From the NCBI GenBank assembly GCA_965371785.1, contig CBDUZS010000003.1, positions 1 through 64,000 on the forward strand: a stretch of DNA of 64,000 nt, in the 5' to 3' direction. The notes under the pieces are model-generated. The model saw only the letters and a list, made by a program, of their open reading frames with translations, was not told where the DNA came from and did not search any database. Below are positions 44,814 through 55,500 of this stretch, in pieces. Both the position numbers and the translations under genes were made by a program. The DNA is from CBDUZS01 sp965371785 (lineage in GTDB: Bacteria > Fermentibacterota > Fermentibacteria > Fermentibacterales > JCC-6). Positions within the stretch are counted from its first letter, which is position 1, and each line of letters opens with the position of its first letter.

Positions 44814-45428
44814 TCACCAGTCTTTGAAAAAGCACTTCTTCTCTGAAACCCGTCCCGTTGCATCGAAGAAGACACCCTCCATCTCGAGCAGAGAACGCTT
44901 CATCCCGGCTCCGCCCCGGTATCCGCCGGGTGAGCCATCGGATCGTATTGTCCTGTGGCAAGGTATCAGAAGTGGAAAGGGATTGTTTGCCAGTGCCGCT
45001 CCCGTCGCTCGGGCAGCCCTGTCATTCCCGATAAATTCCGCGATGGAGCCATACGTGCTGACACATCCCCGGGGAATGCCATGTTCAGTATGCAGGACTT
45101 TCTGCTGAAACCGTGAGCACGTATCCAGACGGGTGATGTCGAGTGAAAAGCGGATATCATCCCCGCTCAGGAATGAAACAATCCTTTCTGCGACAGCGTC
45201 TATTTCGGCACAGGAGGAAGAAATCGATTCCGGAAAGAATTCGGTTACGAGCCGTTCTGCAGAGGATCCTTCCCCGGAAAGGAAGACACGAAGTATTTCC
45301 GGTCGACCCCGGTCCAGGGACCAGAGGACTGCAACCGGACCGAACCGGGTCTCACGGTAACAGCAGGATCGAGCAGAGTCGTGCCGTGATTCCAGATTCA
45401 ACTGGCTGACAGGGCAGTTCATACTCAT
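44814..45428 (-). CDS. ogt: Methylated-DNA--protein-cysteine methyltransferase
   Basis: 204 residues. Suicide repair enzyme that takes alkyl groups from O6-alkylguanine. The active site is IPCHRTI with Cys157, preceded by TYGSIAEFIG and followed by GGYRGGAGMKRSLLEMEG. The helix-turn-helix with its Arg finger (RAARATGAALANNP) is intact. ATG 45428 has a perfect AGGAGGTGA upstream, though rather far. About 140 bases between it and the glycosyltransferase hold no gene that I can see. Confidence 0.94.
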   Translation of the reverse strand: MSMNCPVSQLNLESRHDSARSCCYRETRFGPVAVLWSLDRGRPEILRVFLSGEGSSAERLVTEFFPESISSSCAEIDAVAERIVSFLSGDDIRFSLDITRLDTCSRFQQKVLHTEHGIPRGCVSTYGSIAEFIGNDRAARATGAALANNPFPLLIPCHRTIRSDGSPGGYRGGAGMKRSLLEMEGVFFDATGRVSEKKCFFKDW

Positions 45429-45455
45429 TTATCCGCCGGTCACCTCCTGTTTTTC

Positions 45456-45484
45456 TATATATCCAGTACACCTCTCGGTGTCAT
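45456..45484 (-). promoter_or_regulatory. Sigma-70-type promoter for ogt
   Basis: On the minus strand ATGACA (45484-45479), 17 bases, TATATA (45461-45456). It is about 28 bases before the start codon and is divergent from the GGDEF gene promoter. Confidence 0.5.
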
Positions 45485-45495
45485 CCGGATCTCCC

Positions 45496-45533
45496 GGGGG
45501 GGGGTTGACCCTGCCGATTGGTCTGTATTGAAT
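45496..45533 (+). promoter_or_regulatory. G9 tract abutting a promoter-like site for the PAS-GGDEF gene
   Basis: A run of nine G (45496-45504) directly precedes TTGACC (45505-45510), then 17 bases and TTGAAT (45528-45533). The -10 is weak. A homopolymer next to a -35 is a known way for slippage to vary promoter strength; here that is only a possibility. Confidence 0.4.
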
Positions 45534-45558
45534 ACACTTGCTGGCAGGGAGGGTAAAC

Positions 45559-46461
45559 GTGAGACTGCCCGGGGATCTGGACGCAGGTTTTCTTGACAGC
45601 CTCTTCGAGGCGGCATGTGTCCTCGATCTGGATCAGACCATACTGTTCTGGAACAATGCCGCGATGGAGATCACTGGAATCTCCGCGGATACGGTGACGG
45701 GGCTTAAATGCGCCGATTCCAGGCTCGAGCCTGTTGATATGGACGGAAAACAGCTTTACTGCGATGATTCCTGTCCCGCGGTCGAAGCCATCCGCAGCGG
45801 TTCCGAAGTGAGGAAGCAGGTCTTCCTGATGCACAGGGAAGGTCATCGCATCCCGATCAGGATGAAGGTCATTCCCCTCGGCGGGAAAGAAGACGTCGAG
45901 GGTGCTCTCATCCTGTTCCGCGAGGATGCGCTTCTCGAAGAGCTTCGTGAACGTCTGCGCGAACTGGAGAAGCTTTCCTGCGTGGACAGTATCACTGGTG
46001 TTGCGAACAGGCGTCATGCGGTCCATCACATACAGTCGAAAAAGGCGGAGCTGGAGAGGTATGGAAACAGCTTTGCATTGTTCCTGGTCGATGTGGATGG
46101 ATTCGATGCCATCAACAGGGAATTCGGACACTTTACGGGAGACAGGGTACTTCGCATGGTTGCGAACTCCGTTATCTGTACGCTCAGACCCTTCGATCTG
46201 CTTGCCCGGTGGGGGGCAGATGAGTTCATCGTATCCGTCTGGCACACGTGCGAGGACGATCTGAAAGGTATAGGGGAAAGGATACGGATGATCGTGAGTT
46301 CCTCGACACTGACTTCTCCGGGGGGACCGGTGAGCACATCCGTCTCGATTGCAGGTGCCGTTGCCAGGGCAGATGAGACGACGGATGATCTCATCGAGCG
46401 GATGGAGGATCTCTTGAGACGGGCGAAGAAAGAGGGAGGCAACAGAGTCCTGACGGAATAG
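45559..46461 (+). CDS. PAS-GGDEF diguanylate cyclase, variant GADEF active site
   Basis: 300 residues from GTG 45559 (GGGAGGG, 5 bases spacing); TTG 45538 is a weaker alternative. The PAS domain (about 8-115) has FEAACVLDLDQTILFWNNAAMEITG. The GGDEF domain (about 140-295) has DSITGVANRRH, LFLVDVDGFDAINREFGHFTGD and active-site RWGADEF at 217-223, where the second Gly is Ala. An RxxD I-site (RPFD, 210-213) sits five residues ahead. It may still make cyclic di-GMP; the Ala is a conservative change but could reduce activity. Confidence 0.9.
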   Translation: MRLPGDLDAGFLDSLFEAACVLDLDQTILFWNNAAMEITGISADTVTGLKCADSRLEPVDMDGKQLYCDDSCPAVEAIRSGSEVRKQVFLMHREGHRIPIRMKVIPLGGKEDVEGALILFREDALLEELRERLRELEKLSCVDSITGVANRRHAVHHIQSKKAELERYGNSFALFLVDVDGFDAINREFGHFTGDRVLRMVANSVICTLRPFDLLARWGADEFIVSVWHTCEDDLKGIGERIRMIVSSSTLTSPGGPVSTSVSIAGAVARADETTDDLIERMEDLLRRAKKEGGNRVLTE

Positions 46462-46473
46462 AGGGCTGGATCG

Positions 46474-47790
46474 ATGCAACTGAGCAGAAAACCATTAACG
46501 GGTATGCGGCAGCGCTACCCCGACACGATGCGGATAGAGAATTACGTTCTGGACGCCATCAGGAGAGCCGGTCTGTCTTACGGCTTCGAGGAGTATGACG
46601 CTCCCATTCTCGAACCGCTCGAGCTGTTCCTTGCCAAATCTGGAACCGAGCTTGCCAGGGAGCAGAGTTATAACTTCATCGACAAGGGTGATCGCGAGAT
46701 AATACTGAGACCTGAATTGACCCCCTCTCTTGCACGAATGGTGGCTGCTGGAGGTGAACTCCTCTGGCCTCTCAGATGGATGTCTTTCCCTCTCTGTTAC
46801 AGGTACGAGCGTCCCCAACGCGGTCGCGCACGAGAATTCCTGCAGTTCAACTGTGACGTATTGGGGTGTGAAGAACCACAGGCTGAACTGGATGTTTTTC
46901 TGGTTCTCAACCGCATCATGGGCAATCTTGGTGCAGATCTGAACACTTTCAGGATTGCCTGGTCCAGCAGACAGCTGGTTTCGTGCTGCCTCGAGAGAGC
47001 CGGGCTTACCCCGGGGGAACTGTCCGGAGCATTTGCAGCGATCGACAGGAAGGCGAAGATGGAGCCTCCCGTATGGGCTGACTTCCTGTCCGACAGGTTT
47101 GACGACCAGAGCAAGGTGTCTGCCATCAGGAAATTTGCAGAGATCGAGGATCTCGAAGATCCATGGGTGGCCTCCCTGGTTGGTGATGAGGAATTCTACA
47201 TCGAACTGTGCAAGTTCCAGCGCATGCTGGTCGAAAGCGGTCTCGATGCCGCCGTCTTCGATCCGGTTATCGTACGCGGTCTCGATTACTACACCGGAAT
47301 CGTCTTCGAGCTCGTGGACACCGGATCGCAGAACAGGAGGTCTCTGTGCGGGGGAGGACGATACGACGATCTCGTTGGTCTTTTCGGTGGTAAGAATGTG
47401 TCGGGCGTGGGCTTCGGGCTGGGTATCCTTACCCTCACTCTCTTTCTGGAGACTTACGGTCTGATCCCGGGAGACGTGGGCCGATCACGTGAAGCGCAGT
47501 TGTTCATGACCGTCTACAGCCCCGACGTGAGAGGTGCTGCTCTGAGCTCAGCCGAGGTGCTCAGGAATGGTGGTATTGCAGTCGAGATGTACCTGGGAAA
47601 AAAGGATCTCTCTAAACAGTTCAGACTTGCATCAAGGCTTGGAATACCATGGGTTGCCGTAATCGGTCCTGACGAGGTGGGAACTTCCACCATCAATCTG
47701 AAGAACATGGAAACCGGACAGCAGTACAACGTACCCCTGGAAGACGTCCCGGCAATACTTGCGGTCCGCGATTCGACACACCTTTGCTGA
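46474..47790 (+). CDS. hisS: Histidyl-tRNA synthetase
   Basis: 438 residues of class II synthetase. Motif 2 region RYERPQRGRAREFLQFNCDVLG, the His-specific RGLDYYTGIVFEL, CGGGRYDDLVG and motif 3 SGVGFGLGI are present, and a C-terminal anticodon-binding domain follows. ATG 46474 is 12 bases after the GGDEF gene. The end overlaps the frame of the next gene, whose better start is downstream. Confidence 0.96.
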   Translation: MQLSRKPLTGMRQRYPDTMRIENYVLDAIRRAGLSYGFEEYDAPILEPLELFLAKSGTELAREQSYNFIDKGDREIILRPELTPSLARMVAAGGELLWPLRWMSFPLCYRYERPQRGRAREFLQFNCDVLGCEEPQAELDVFLVLNRIMGNLGADLNTFRIAWSSRQLVSCCLERAGLTPGELSGAFAAIDRKAKMEPPVWADFLSDRFDDQSKVSAIRKFAEIEDLEDPWVASLVGDEEFYIELCKFQRMLVESGLDAAVFDPVIVRGLDYYTGIVFELVDTGSQNRRSLCGGGRYDDLVGLFGGKNVSGVGFGLGILTLTLFLETYGLIPGDVGRSREAQLFMTVYSPDVRGAALSSAEVLRNGGIAVEMYLGKKDLSKQFRLASRLGIPWVAVIGPDEVGTSTINLKNMETGQQYNVPLEDVPAILAVRDSTHLC

Positions 47791-47827
47791 TGTCCGTTAT
47801 TCTACATGGATCAGACGGCAGGATCAG

Positions 47828-50155
47828 ATGCAGGCTGAAGTAAGACCGATTCTCAAGGCGCCGAGATCAAGGCTTGTATGGGTGCTGGCATCGGTTATTG
47901 CTGCCGCTCTTCTCTTCGTACCCCGTCTTCTGCCCGATCTCGTCATGTACGCCGCTTTCACTGCGGCACTTGCCGGGTCGATGTTGTACATCGGTCTTGC
48001 CGGTCAGTTCTCCGGACTGAGTCTCTCCCGCCGGCTTGGTCTGGTTCTTCTGACCGTACTCGTAATGTGGCTCCTGTCCGTACTGCTGCCGTCACTTGAA
48101 ACGGTGCCCGTTTCCCCCGACTCCGTTGAAGCCGCAGAAACGGAGGAAGCCGCGCAGCAGGAATCCCTGATCCTGCCCGATTCCTCAATGCATCTCAGGG
48201 ACTCCATCGACCGTCTATCGATGAGCAGCCGGCACTTCTTCAGTGATGTCATGACCATCGAATCGGCAGGTCCTTTCAGTGAGATTCTGGGTGTGCTGGG
48301 AGACGCAACGGGTGCAACCGCAGGAGTCTTTGTGGAAACGGTCTTTTCCGCATCCAATATCGGTTACTCCGACAGCATTCATCAGGCAGCACCCGAGAGG
48401 CTCCGCAACCCGAGACTGCTCCTGATCACCCTGTCGGGCGCGGCTTCCGCCGTACTGCTTCTTGTTCTCCTGAGGGGTCTGGTAATGGTAGACAGAAAGG
48501 GGAGCACCCTCAGGACGTTCAGAGTCCTCGTTATCCTCGTCTTTCTCCAGGTTTTCTACGTTGCTCTCGGGCTCGAGAACCTTGCGATAATGAGCAGGAC
48601 GTACATTGTCGATCTACAGATCAACATCCCCTACGTGCTGGTGATCCTGTGGGCGGTGGTCAACGGATTCAGAAACAAGTGGATCAATTACCTCAACAGG
48701 TCGTCGAAGTACCTGCTCCTTCTTGGCAGCGGTGTGGTTGCGGTCCTTTCATGGAATATTCTGCAGGACTATATGAACGGGCAGCTCACGATGGCGGGAG
48801 TTGCCGCCGGCACACTGTGGGGAACGGTTGCGACCGTAATTACCATTTACAGTGGAATGGCATTCATCTCACTGCTCATGCAGCTTCCTGCTGCCAAGCT
48901 GCTGGACAAGAAGTTCAACGAACTCCGAACACTGCAGGGGCTCAGTCAGATTGTCCATTCGACGATTAACAGGGAGAGACTCTCCTCCATTGCCGTGGAT
49001 CTGGGGAGGAATCTGATAGGAGCTGACCTCAGCTGGATCGTTCTTCTTCGAAAGGACTCGGGGTTCGAACTGAAGGCTGCGGCCGGGACCGATGCGGTTC
49101 GTCTCGAAGTACTGTCGGATGACTGGTATCGCAACCTGATGGACAGGCTGGTCAATTCCAACGGCTGCCTGCTGTTGAACAACTTCCCCAGGAGTCAGCT
49201 CGGCAGAACCGTTGGGAAGGGATTCCCGAGGACAGGCTCTCTTATCGCTTCGATAATCGAACTCCAGGGGGAGAAGATCGGTATCCTCCTTTCTGCGGGC
49301 ACCAAACAGTTCGCTTTTACCGATGACATCAGAGAGGTGTACAGTACCTTTGCCAGGCAGATAGCAGTCGCATTCAGCACATCCCGTCTCATCGAATCAA
49401 GCATAGAAAGGGAAAGACTCGAGGAAGAGCTCAGCCTTGCCCGGGGCATTCAGATGAGCCTTCTTCCGGCGGAACTCCCGGTTATAAAGGGATACGATAT
49501 CTCTGCGATAAGTGTGCCGAGCAGGAAGGTCGGAGGTGATTTCTACGATGCCATCCACATGGCCGATGGCAGGTGCGCAATAGCCATTGCGGACGTTGCG
49601 GGCAAGGGAGCTTCCGCTGCTCTTCTGATGGCAGCGCTCCAGGCCGGCCTTCATGCTCTGCTGGAGGATTCTGTCAGCGTTACCGGTATCGTCACGAAAC
49701 TGAACCAGCTTGCTTTCAACAGAATGCCCGAGGACAAATTCATTACTTTCTTTCTCGGTTTCCTCGATCCTGTCGAGCATACGTTTACTTACTGCAGTGC
49801 GGGACATGATTATCCACTTCTGGTCAGGTCCGATGGATCCGTAATCGAACTCGGTCAAGGAGGGCTTGTTCTCGGTGTTCTCGAGCGAGTGGACTACGAA
49901 CACGGGAAGGTCAGTTTTCATCCGGGAGACAGGTTGATTCTCTACACCGACGGGATAACCGAGACCTTTGACTCAGAAGGCAAAGAGGAGTTCGGAAGGG
50001 AAAGGCTGCTCAACATCCTCAGGAACCACCCCTCCTTTTCCGCGTCTGAGTTACTGGAAAGGGTGATCTACCTGGTCGATTCGTACAGGGGAGACTCTTC
50101 CCAGGCTGACGACATGACTCTTGTGATCGTTACTGGATTGGAAAATAATGTCTGA
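47828..50155 (+). CDS. Membrane-bound RsbU/SpoIIE-type PP2C phosphatase with GAF domain
   Basis: About 775 residues from ATG 47828. Several membrane helices fill the first 380 residues, separated by an extracytoplasmic loop (about 75-200). A GAF-like sensor follows (LQGLSQIVHSTINRERLSSIAVDLGRNL), then the PP2C phosphatase: LARGIQMSLLP, KVGGDFYD, IADVAGKGASAALLMAALQA, FCSAGH-like YCSAGHDYP, LYTDGITE and QADDMTLVIV with metal aspartates. Such proteins dephosphorylate anti-anti-sigma factors in partner-switch systems. No anti-sigma kinase partner is adjacent. Confidence 0.93.
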   Translation: MQAEVRPILKAPRSRLVWVLASVIAAALLFVPRLLPDLVMYAAFTAALAGSMLYIGLAGQFSGLSLSRRLGLVLLTVLVMWLLSVLLPSLETVPVSPDSVEAAETEEAAQQESLILPDSSMHLRDSIDRLSMSSRHFFSDVMTIESAGPFSEILGVLGDATGATAGVFVETVFSASNIGYSDSIHQAAPERLRNPRLLLITLSGAASAVLLLVLLRGLVMVDRKGSTLRTFRVLVILVFLQVFYVALGLENLAIMSRTYIVDLQINIPYVLVILWAVVNGFRNKWINYLNRSSKYLLLLGSGVVAVLSWNILQDYMNGQLTMAGVAAGTLWGTVATVITIYSGMAFISLLMQLPAAKLLDKKFNELRTLQGLSQIVHSTINRERLSSIAVDLGRNLIGADLSWIVLLRKDSGFELKAAAGTDAVRLEVLSDDWYRNLMDRLVNSNGCLLLNNFPRSQLGRTVGKGFPRTGSLIASIIELQGEKIGILLSAGTKQFAFTDDIREVYSTFARQIAVAFSTSRLIESSIERERLEEELSLARGIQMSLLPAELPVIKGYDISAISVPSRKVGGDFYDAIHMADGRCAIAIADVAGKGASAALLMAALQAGLHALLEDSVSVTGIVTKLNQLAFNRMPEDKFITFFLGFLDPVEHTFTYCSAGHDYPLLVRSDGSVIELGQGGLVLGVLERVDYEHGKVSFHPGDRLILYTDGITETFDSEGKEEFGRERLLNILRNHPSFSASELLERVIYLVDSYRGDSSQADDMTLVIVTGLENNV

Positions 50156-50498
50156 TAGTACGTTACGGGACTTTTTGAAAGACAGGCAGAAACTCGATGA
50201 AACCGTGCTAGGCTACGCTGACAGTACGGTGAAGCGCTTCTACAGCCTGGATGCCGCCGCGTACAGGGATGGTTCACTTTCATCACGCTCGAAAGAGCTC
50301 CTCGGACTCGTGGCCTCTCTTGTCCTGAGATGTGACGACTGCATTACATGGCATCTTTCCAGATGTTACGAGGAGGGCGTCTCAACGGAGGAACTGGTCG
50401 AAACGCTAGGCATCGGTATGCTGGTCGGTGGCTCCGTAACAATTCCACATGTCCGGAAGCTTCTGGATCACTGGAGCAGACTGCTGGAGGAAAAATGA
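50148..50498 (+). CDS. Carboxymuconolactone decarboxylase (AhpD-like) family protein
   Basis: 116 residues of the CMD/AhpD fold. Redox motif RCDDCITWH has C62, C65 and H69, preceded by SSRSKELLGLVASLVL. AhpD-type members reduce peroxiredoxins or act in alkylhydroperoxide defence. It overlaps the phosphatase by 8 bases and is followed by a GAF-type Met-sulfoxide-reductase-like gene, which suggests an oxidative-stress pair. Confidence 0.9.
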   Translation: MSDSTLRDFLKDRQKLDETVLGYADSTVKRFYSLDAAAYRDGSLSSRSKELLGLVASLVLRCDDCITWHLSRCYEEGVSTEELVETLGIGMLVGGSVTIPHVRKLLDHWSRLLEEK

Positions 50499-51010
50499 TC
50501 GCTTCCTCGAGGAGGGAAGAGGTCCTCAGGGAACTGCGGAAGAGAACACGGAACATTCTGGCCGAATCCCTGACGGCAGAAGAAGGGCTGGAGGAGTTGT
50601 GTAAAATGCTCCGGTCTGCCGGTCTCGATTACGACTGGGTCGGTTTCTACCTCGTTAGTCCGGCAGAGAAGGATACTCTTTTCCTTGGCCCCTTCGCGGG
50701 GGAACCAACGGACCACGTCGTGATTCCTTTCGGAAGCGGAATATGCGGACAGGCTGCCGCGGCGGAAGAGACATGCGTAGTGGCCGATGTGGCAGCAGAA
50801 TCGAACTATCTGTCATGCAGCTCGTCGGTGAGATCTGAAGCGGTCATCCCGCTCTTCTCCGATGGAAGGCTGGTGGGAGAGCTGGATATCGATTCGCATA
50901 CCCCCAACGCATTCAAAAGGATCGATATGGAGTTTCTTACCGGTGTAGCCGAGCTGGCTTCGAGTGCCGCAGCAGAAATGCTGGCAGGACATGACCGTCC
51001 CGGAAGCTGA
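50495..51010 (+). CDS. GAF-domain protein, free methionine-(R)-sulfoxide-reductase-like
   Basis: 171 residues from ATG 50495 (GGAGGAAAA upstream). The single GAF domain has YDWVGFYLV, FGSGICGQAAA, TCVVADVAAESNYLSCSSSVRSEAVIPLF and GELDIDSHTPNAF. This order matches the fRMsr (MsrC) family, which reduces free Met-R-sulfoxide with cysteines in these segments; two candidate cysteines (ETC and LSC) are present. Could instead be a small GAF sensor. Overlaps the next gene. Confidence 0.8.
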   Translation: MIASSRREEVLRELRKRTRNILAESLTAEEGLEELCKMLRSAGLDYDWVGFYLVSPAEKDTLFLGPFAGEPTDHVVIPFGSGICGQAAAAEETCVVADVAAESNYLSCSSSVRSEAVIPLFSDGRLVGELDIDSHTPNAFKRIDMEFLTGVAELASSAAAEMLAGHDRPGS

Positions 51011-52493
51011 TCCTTCCGGCCCGGGCAGGTCGGGATTCAGGGGAGCGTTCAGCTCCCGTGCCGTAACTGCAGGTCTCCTGGTCCTTTCAATCCTCTTCGT
51101 TGCCGGCATTCTTCTCGAAGGCTTTCTTCCCGTTGCTGCCGTACTCGCCGTGTTGATGATTCTCTTCATGATCAGCGGTTCAGGTGTGCGGATTCTCGCT
51201 CTCGTTCTCGGGCTGCATATCGTTCTCACGCTTTCCCAGCTCCAGTTCTACAGTGTATACCTCGGTTTTCTCAGGATAAGACCAGACGATATGCTCGTAC
51301 TGTGGCTGGGTATTGTCTGGATCGGTGCAGTTATCGATGGCAGAACTTGCGGCATCAGGTACGGTTTCTCAGGCAGGCTGATAGTCGTTTTCCTGCTCCT
51401 GATCGGAATCGCCTCGCTGAGAGGTCTTGCCGGGAACGTTGAATCGTCTGCCGTGGCCATACAGGTAAAGACCTTCGGAGGGTACCTCTTCTTCTTTCCC
51501 GCTATGTGGATTGTCAGGAACGGAAAGGCACGGAGAATCCTGTGGATCGTGATTCTCTCAGCGGGAATTATTGCCGCGCTGATCTTCATGATGAAGGGTA
51601 TCACCGGTATTGGAGAGGGAGTCTACTACCGGGCAACGACAGGTCTCCGGATCGCAACCAAGCAGCCGAATGCAATTGCCGCGACCATGCTGGTTCTGAT
51701 AGCAATGCTGTGGAAAGCACGGAAGAAACCAGCTCTTCTGATAGCAATTCCCGCGCTGGTTGCGATGATCGGTGCAATCATAATATCACAGACCAGGGCG
51801 TTATGGATCGGTGTCATCCTGTCCCTGGCCGCAGCCTGGGTTCTCAACATGTTCAGGCGAGAGGAGGGTGTCTCACTCCGCAGGAAACTGGTAGTAACGG
51901 CGGGAGCGGCCCTTCTCATTCTCCTGCTGTCGATTTTCGTGATCTCTCAGCTTGGAATCATCTCGGGAGAGGATATCGCGGAGAGGACCGAATCCGAATC
52001 GGGGAATTACCTCAGGGATACATCGGTGCTGGCCAGACTGCTGTCCTGGAGTGCGGTAGCCGAGGAGATGACGGGCGCATCCGTACTCTTTGGCCGTGGG
52101 TTCGGAGCAACGATAACTTACTACAGACCCGATTACTACTCGGTGAGGACTCTTTTCTACGTGGACGGATCCTTCTTTCAGACGGCTCTCAACATGGGGC
52201 TGCTGGGCTGCCTGATACTCGGGCTGATATGGGCAGTTGCCATCGGAGGTTCCGCAAAGCTCTTCCTGCGAACCAGGGATCCGGATAGAGCAGCATCGGC
52301 TCTCGGTATATTCTGTGCCCTCTCCGCCATCCTGGTCGCCTCGGTTACGGCGTCCCCGATCACCAGTTATCGCTACACCGTGTTCTGGGCTCTGCTGATG
52401 GCTCTTCTGCAAACGGAGCTGAACATCGAGAAGGATCAGGCTCATCTCCCGGCTCACGCTACCGGTAAACCTTCACAGAATGTTGTATATTAA
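50991..52493 (+). CDS. O-antigen ligase / Wzy-type polysaccharide membrane protein
   Basis: 500 residues with about ten to twelve membrane helices. A central extracytoplasmic loop region reads GIGEGVYYRATTGLRIATKQPNAIAATM, split by charged residues, and a later SQTRALWIGVILSL is the Wzy_C-type motif, followed by the LFGRGFGATITYYRPDYYSVRT loop. These enzymes join or polymerise surface glycans. ATG 50991 sits inside the previous gene. No other glycan genes are adjacent. Confidence 0.85.
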   Translation: MTVPEADPSGPGRSGFRGAFSSRAVTAGLLVLSILFVAGILLEGFLPVAAVLAVLMILFMISGSGVRILALVLGLHIVLTLSQLQFYSVYLGFLRIRPDDMLVLWLGIVWIGAVIDGRTCGIRYGFSGRLIVVFLLLIGIASLRGLAGNVESSAVAIQVKTFGGYLFFFPAMWIVRNGKARRILWIVILSAGIIAALIFMMKGITGIGEGVYYRATTGLRIATKQPNAIAATMLVLIAMLWKARKKPALLIAIPALVAMIGAIIISQTRALWIGVILSLAAAWVLNMFRREEGVSLRRKLVVTAGAALLILLLSIFVISQLGIISGEDIAERTESESGNYLRDTSVLARLLSWSAVAEEMTGASVLFGRGFGATITYYRPDYYSVRTLFYVDGSFFQTALNMGLLGCLILGLIWAVAIGGSAKLFLRTRDPDRAASALGIFCALSAILVASVTASPITSYRYTVFWALLMALLQTELNIEKDQAHLPAHATGKPSQNVVY

Positions 52494-52540
52494 CCACTGA
52501 TCTCCAGGTAGTACTGACTCCGAAGGGATACCGGTCAGAC

Positions 52541-55500
52541 GTGCGAGTTTCGTGCTTTTTCCTGCTGTTCTGTCTTCTGTTGACTGTGCAGGCCGAGGTG
52601 CCTTCCTACCTCGTCTCCTGCAGCGAGGAAGAGTTTCAGTACATGAACAGTCACTGGCAGGAAGAGATCGAGATCGAATGCACCGTTGTCAGGGAAGACA
52701 CGGTTTACACCGGCTGCCTGATGCGGATACGCGGAGACAGCTCTCGTGGTTTTCCGAAGAAATCCTACCGCATCACTTTTTCGATAACCGATCCACTGGA
52801 TGGAAGATCCAGATGGAACTTCAATGCGGAATATCTCGATGAATCCTACATGCATACCTGGCTCTTTGCCAGGGTACTGGACGAACTCGATTATCCCTGT
52901 TTCGATGTCGAATACGGAATGCTCTACGTCAACGACAACTACCGCGGACTCTACGTCAGATGTGAGCCGGTCGACGAGCAGTTCCTCCTGGAAAACGCTC
53001 TGGACCCGGATGGCAATCTCTACAAGGCTGCCGTCGATGGCTCCTGTCTCAGCATCTGGGACAACGTCACGGAAGTCTGGGAAAAACGAACCAACGAGGG
53101 TCAGGGGTGGAACGACCTCTTCGAGCTGATCGCGGACATCGAGAGTTCACCGCCGGACAGCGTACTGGATCTCGTCTCGAACAGATTCCACCTGAACGAT
53201 CTGCTCACGATCTCGGCAGTCAACCTTCTCACAAGCAACACGAGCACGTACTACCACAATTATTTTCTTCACCACGACATCTGGGGATCGAACAGATGGA
53301 CAATGCTTCCCTGGGATGTAGACAAGACTTTCTGGAGTACCGGCTGGCCGTACTACTTTCCGAACAACCAGCACTGGCACGACAACCCTCTCCACAGGAA
53401 GCTCATGCTCGATCCGTTCTATCTCGAGATGCTCTTTGCGAGGATGAACGCAATCTGCGAGTCAGTGCTCAACGGCACCTTCGTCGATCCACTGCTGGAT
53501 TCCCTTCAGGTCGAACTCTCAGCGGCCGTCGATGCGGATACGCTCGATAATACCGATCTCGCCGGTTTTCTTGCCTCATCAGACTCCATCGGCAGCTGGT
53601 TCATTCCGGGCAGGATGGCAGCACTCCAGTACGAGTACGACCATACATGTCGTCCATTTTCGGCAAACAGGGGGGATTCCTCAGGGGTAGCGGGTTACTC
53701 CGCATCCTGGGCAACGGCTTACGATCCCGACGGCGACCCCGTTACCTACAAGGTAACCGTGTCCACCGCACTCTGGGATCCCGATTCGATTGTTGCCGTC
53801 TACGAGGATCTCACCGACACCTGTCTCACGATAACCGGGCTCGAACCCGGCAGCTACATCTGGAAGGTACAGGTCGAGCAGGGATGGAGAATCATCGAAG
53901 CCTACGATCGCTGCAATCGGTTCGAGATATCTGAAGGAACACCTCTGTCCGGTGTGCTGCAGGGAACCACATACCTGACCTTTGACGATTCACCATATCT
54001 CGTTACCGGGGATATCACCGTTCCCTCCGGCTCCGCTCTATTCATAGAGGCAGGTGTCGAACTTCGTTTCTCGGCAGGAACCAGGCTCACATGCAACGGC
54101 TCCATGCAGACCACGGGCAATTCACAGGACTCCGTGAGATTCTGTTCGGATATCCAATCGGAGTCATGGGCAGGGATGCTGCTCAGTGGAGGTCCGAAAT
54201 CGCTCTTCGAGTACGCGGTGTTCTCTGGAACGACAGGATACGGAGAGCTGCCGCAGCACCAGGCAGGTTTATGTGTGCTGAACAACGATATCGACCTCCT
54301 GAACTGTTCTTTCAGAGATAACCTGAATTGCGTAAAGGTCATAGACGGAAACGTCACCATAAGGTATTGCGATTTCTCGGGTGGGAATTCGGGTGAGCTC
54401 TTCATCATAGGAGACGGAAGGGGAGCTCTCATCGAGGATTCAAGCTTCGGTAATCTCATCGATCCTCCGAGTGACGTATTCGATGCCGTCGAGTTCGTGA
54501 ACTGCACCGATGGTGATTTCATCGTCCGGCGGTGCCATATCTGGAACATCTACGGTGACGGAATAGATTCGAATGGAAGTGACATATCCTGTTCCGATAA
54601 CATCGTACACGACATTCTGGACAAGGGGATATCCCTGGGAACATGGACGGGAGGGATGGGGATTCCGTTCGAGGCCGAGCTTACCGGCAACATCATCTAT
54701 TCCTGCTCGACCGGGATCGCGGTCAAGGACGGTATCGTTGCCCTGCTGGACCGCACGACCGTCTCGATGTGCGGGACTGGAATCAGTCTCTACGAGAAGA
54801 CGCCCGGATACGGCGGCGGGTATGCAGAAGTCGTCAATTCCATATTCTGGGACAACGACACGACCGCCCTGGTCGATCCCTTTTCGACTCTGTACATCGA
54901 CTACACCCTTACGGGAAGCGAGGAGCCCTGGCCGGGAACGGGGAACATCGCAGCCGATCCCGTCTTCCTGGACCAGCTCGATGGGGATTTCCACCTGAGA
55001 TTCGATTCCCCATGCATCGATGCCGGTATTCCAGGAGACCTGGACCCTGACGGAACAAGGGCAGATATGGGGGCAATCTTCTTCCCACAGGTGTTCGATC
55101 AGCTCTTCATCAACGAGCTGCAGGCATCGAACCTGACCACGATAGCCGATGCCTGGGGAGATTATGGAGACTGGCTGGAAATACACAACAGCGCCCGCTG
55201 GGACGCTGATCTCAGCTGGGTCTACCTCTCAGATGATCCATCCGAACCTGACATGTGGAGATTCCCCAGCGGTACCCTCGTTCCCGCAAACGGATTCCTG
55301 CTCGTCTGGGCAGATGATGACTACTGGAAAGCGGGGCTTCACCTTCCATGGAGACTTGCAGCATCGGGAGACAGCATCTACCTGTCCGTGGCGGTAGCGG
55401 AAAACGGGCGAACGATAGTTTCACGGATCGATGAAATCGAGTTCGGGAGCATGCCTCCCGACAGTTCCTTCGGCAGAATACCCGACGGCGGCTCCGAATG

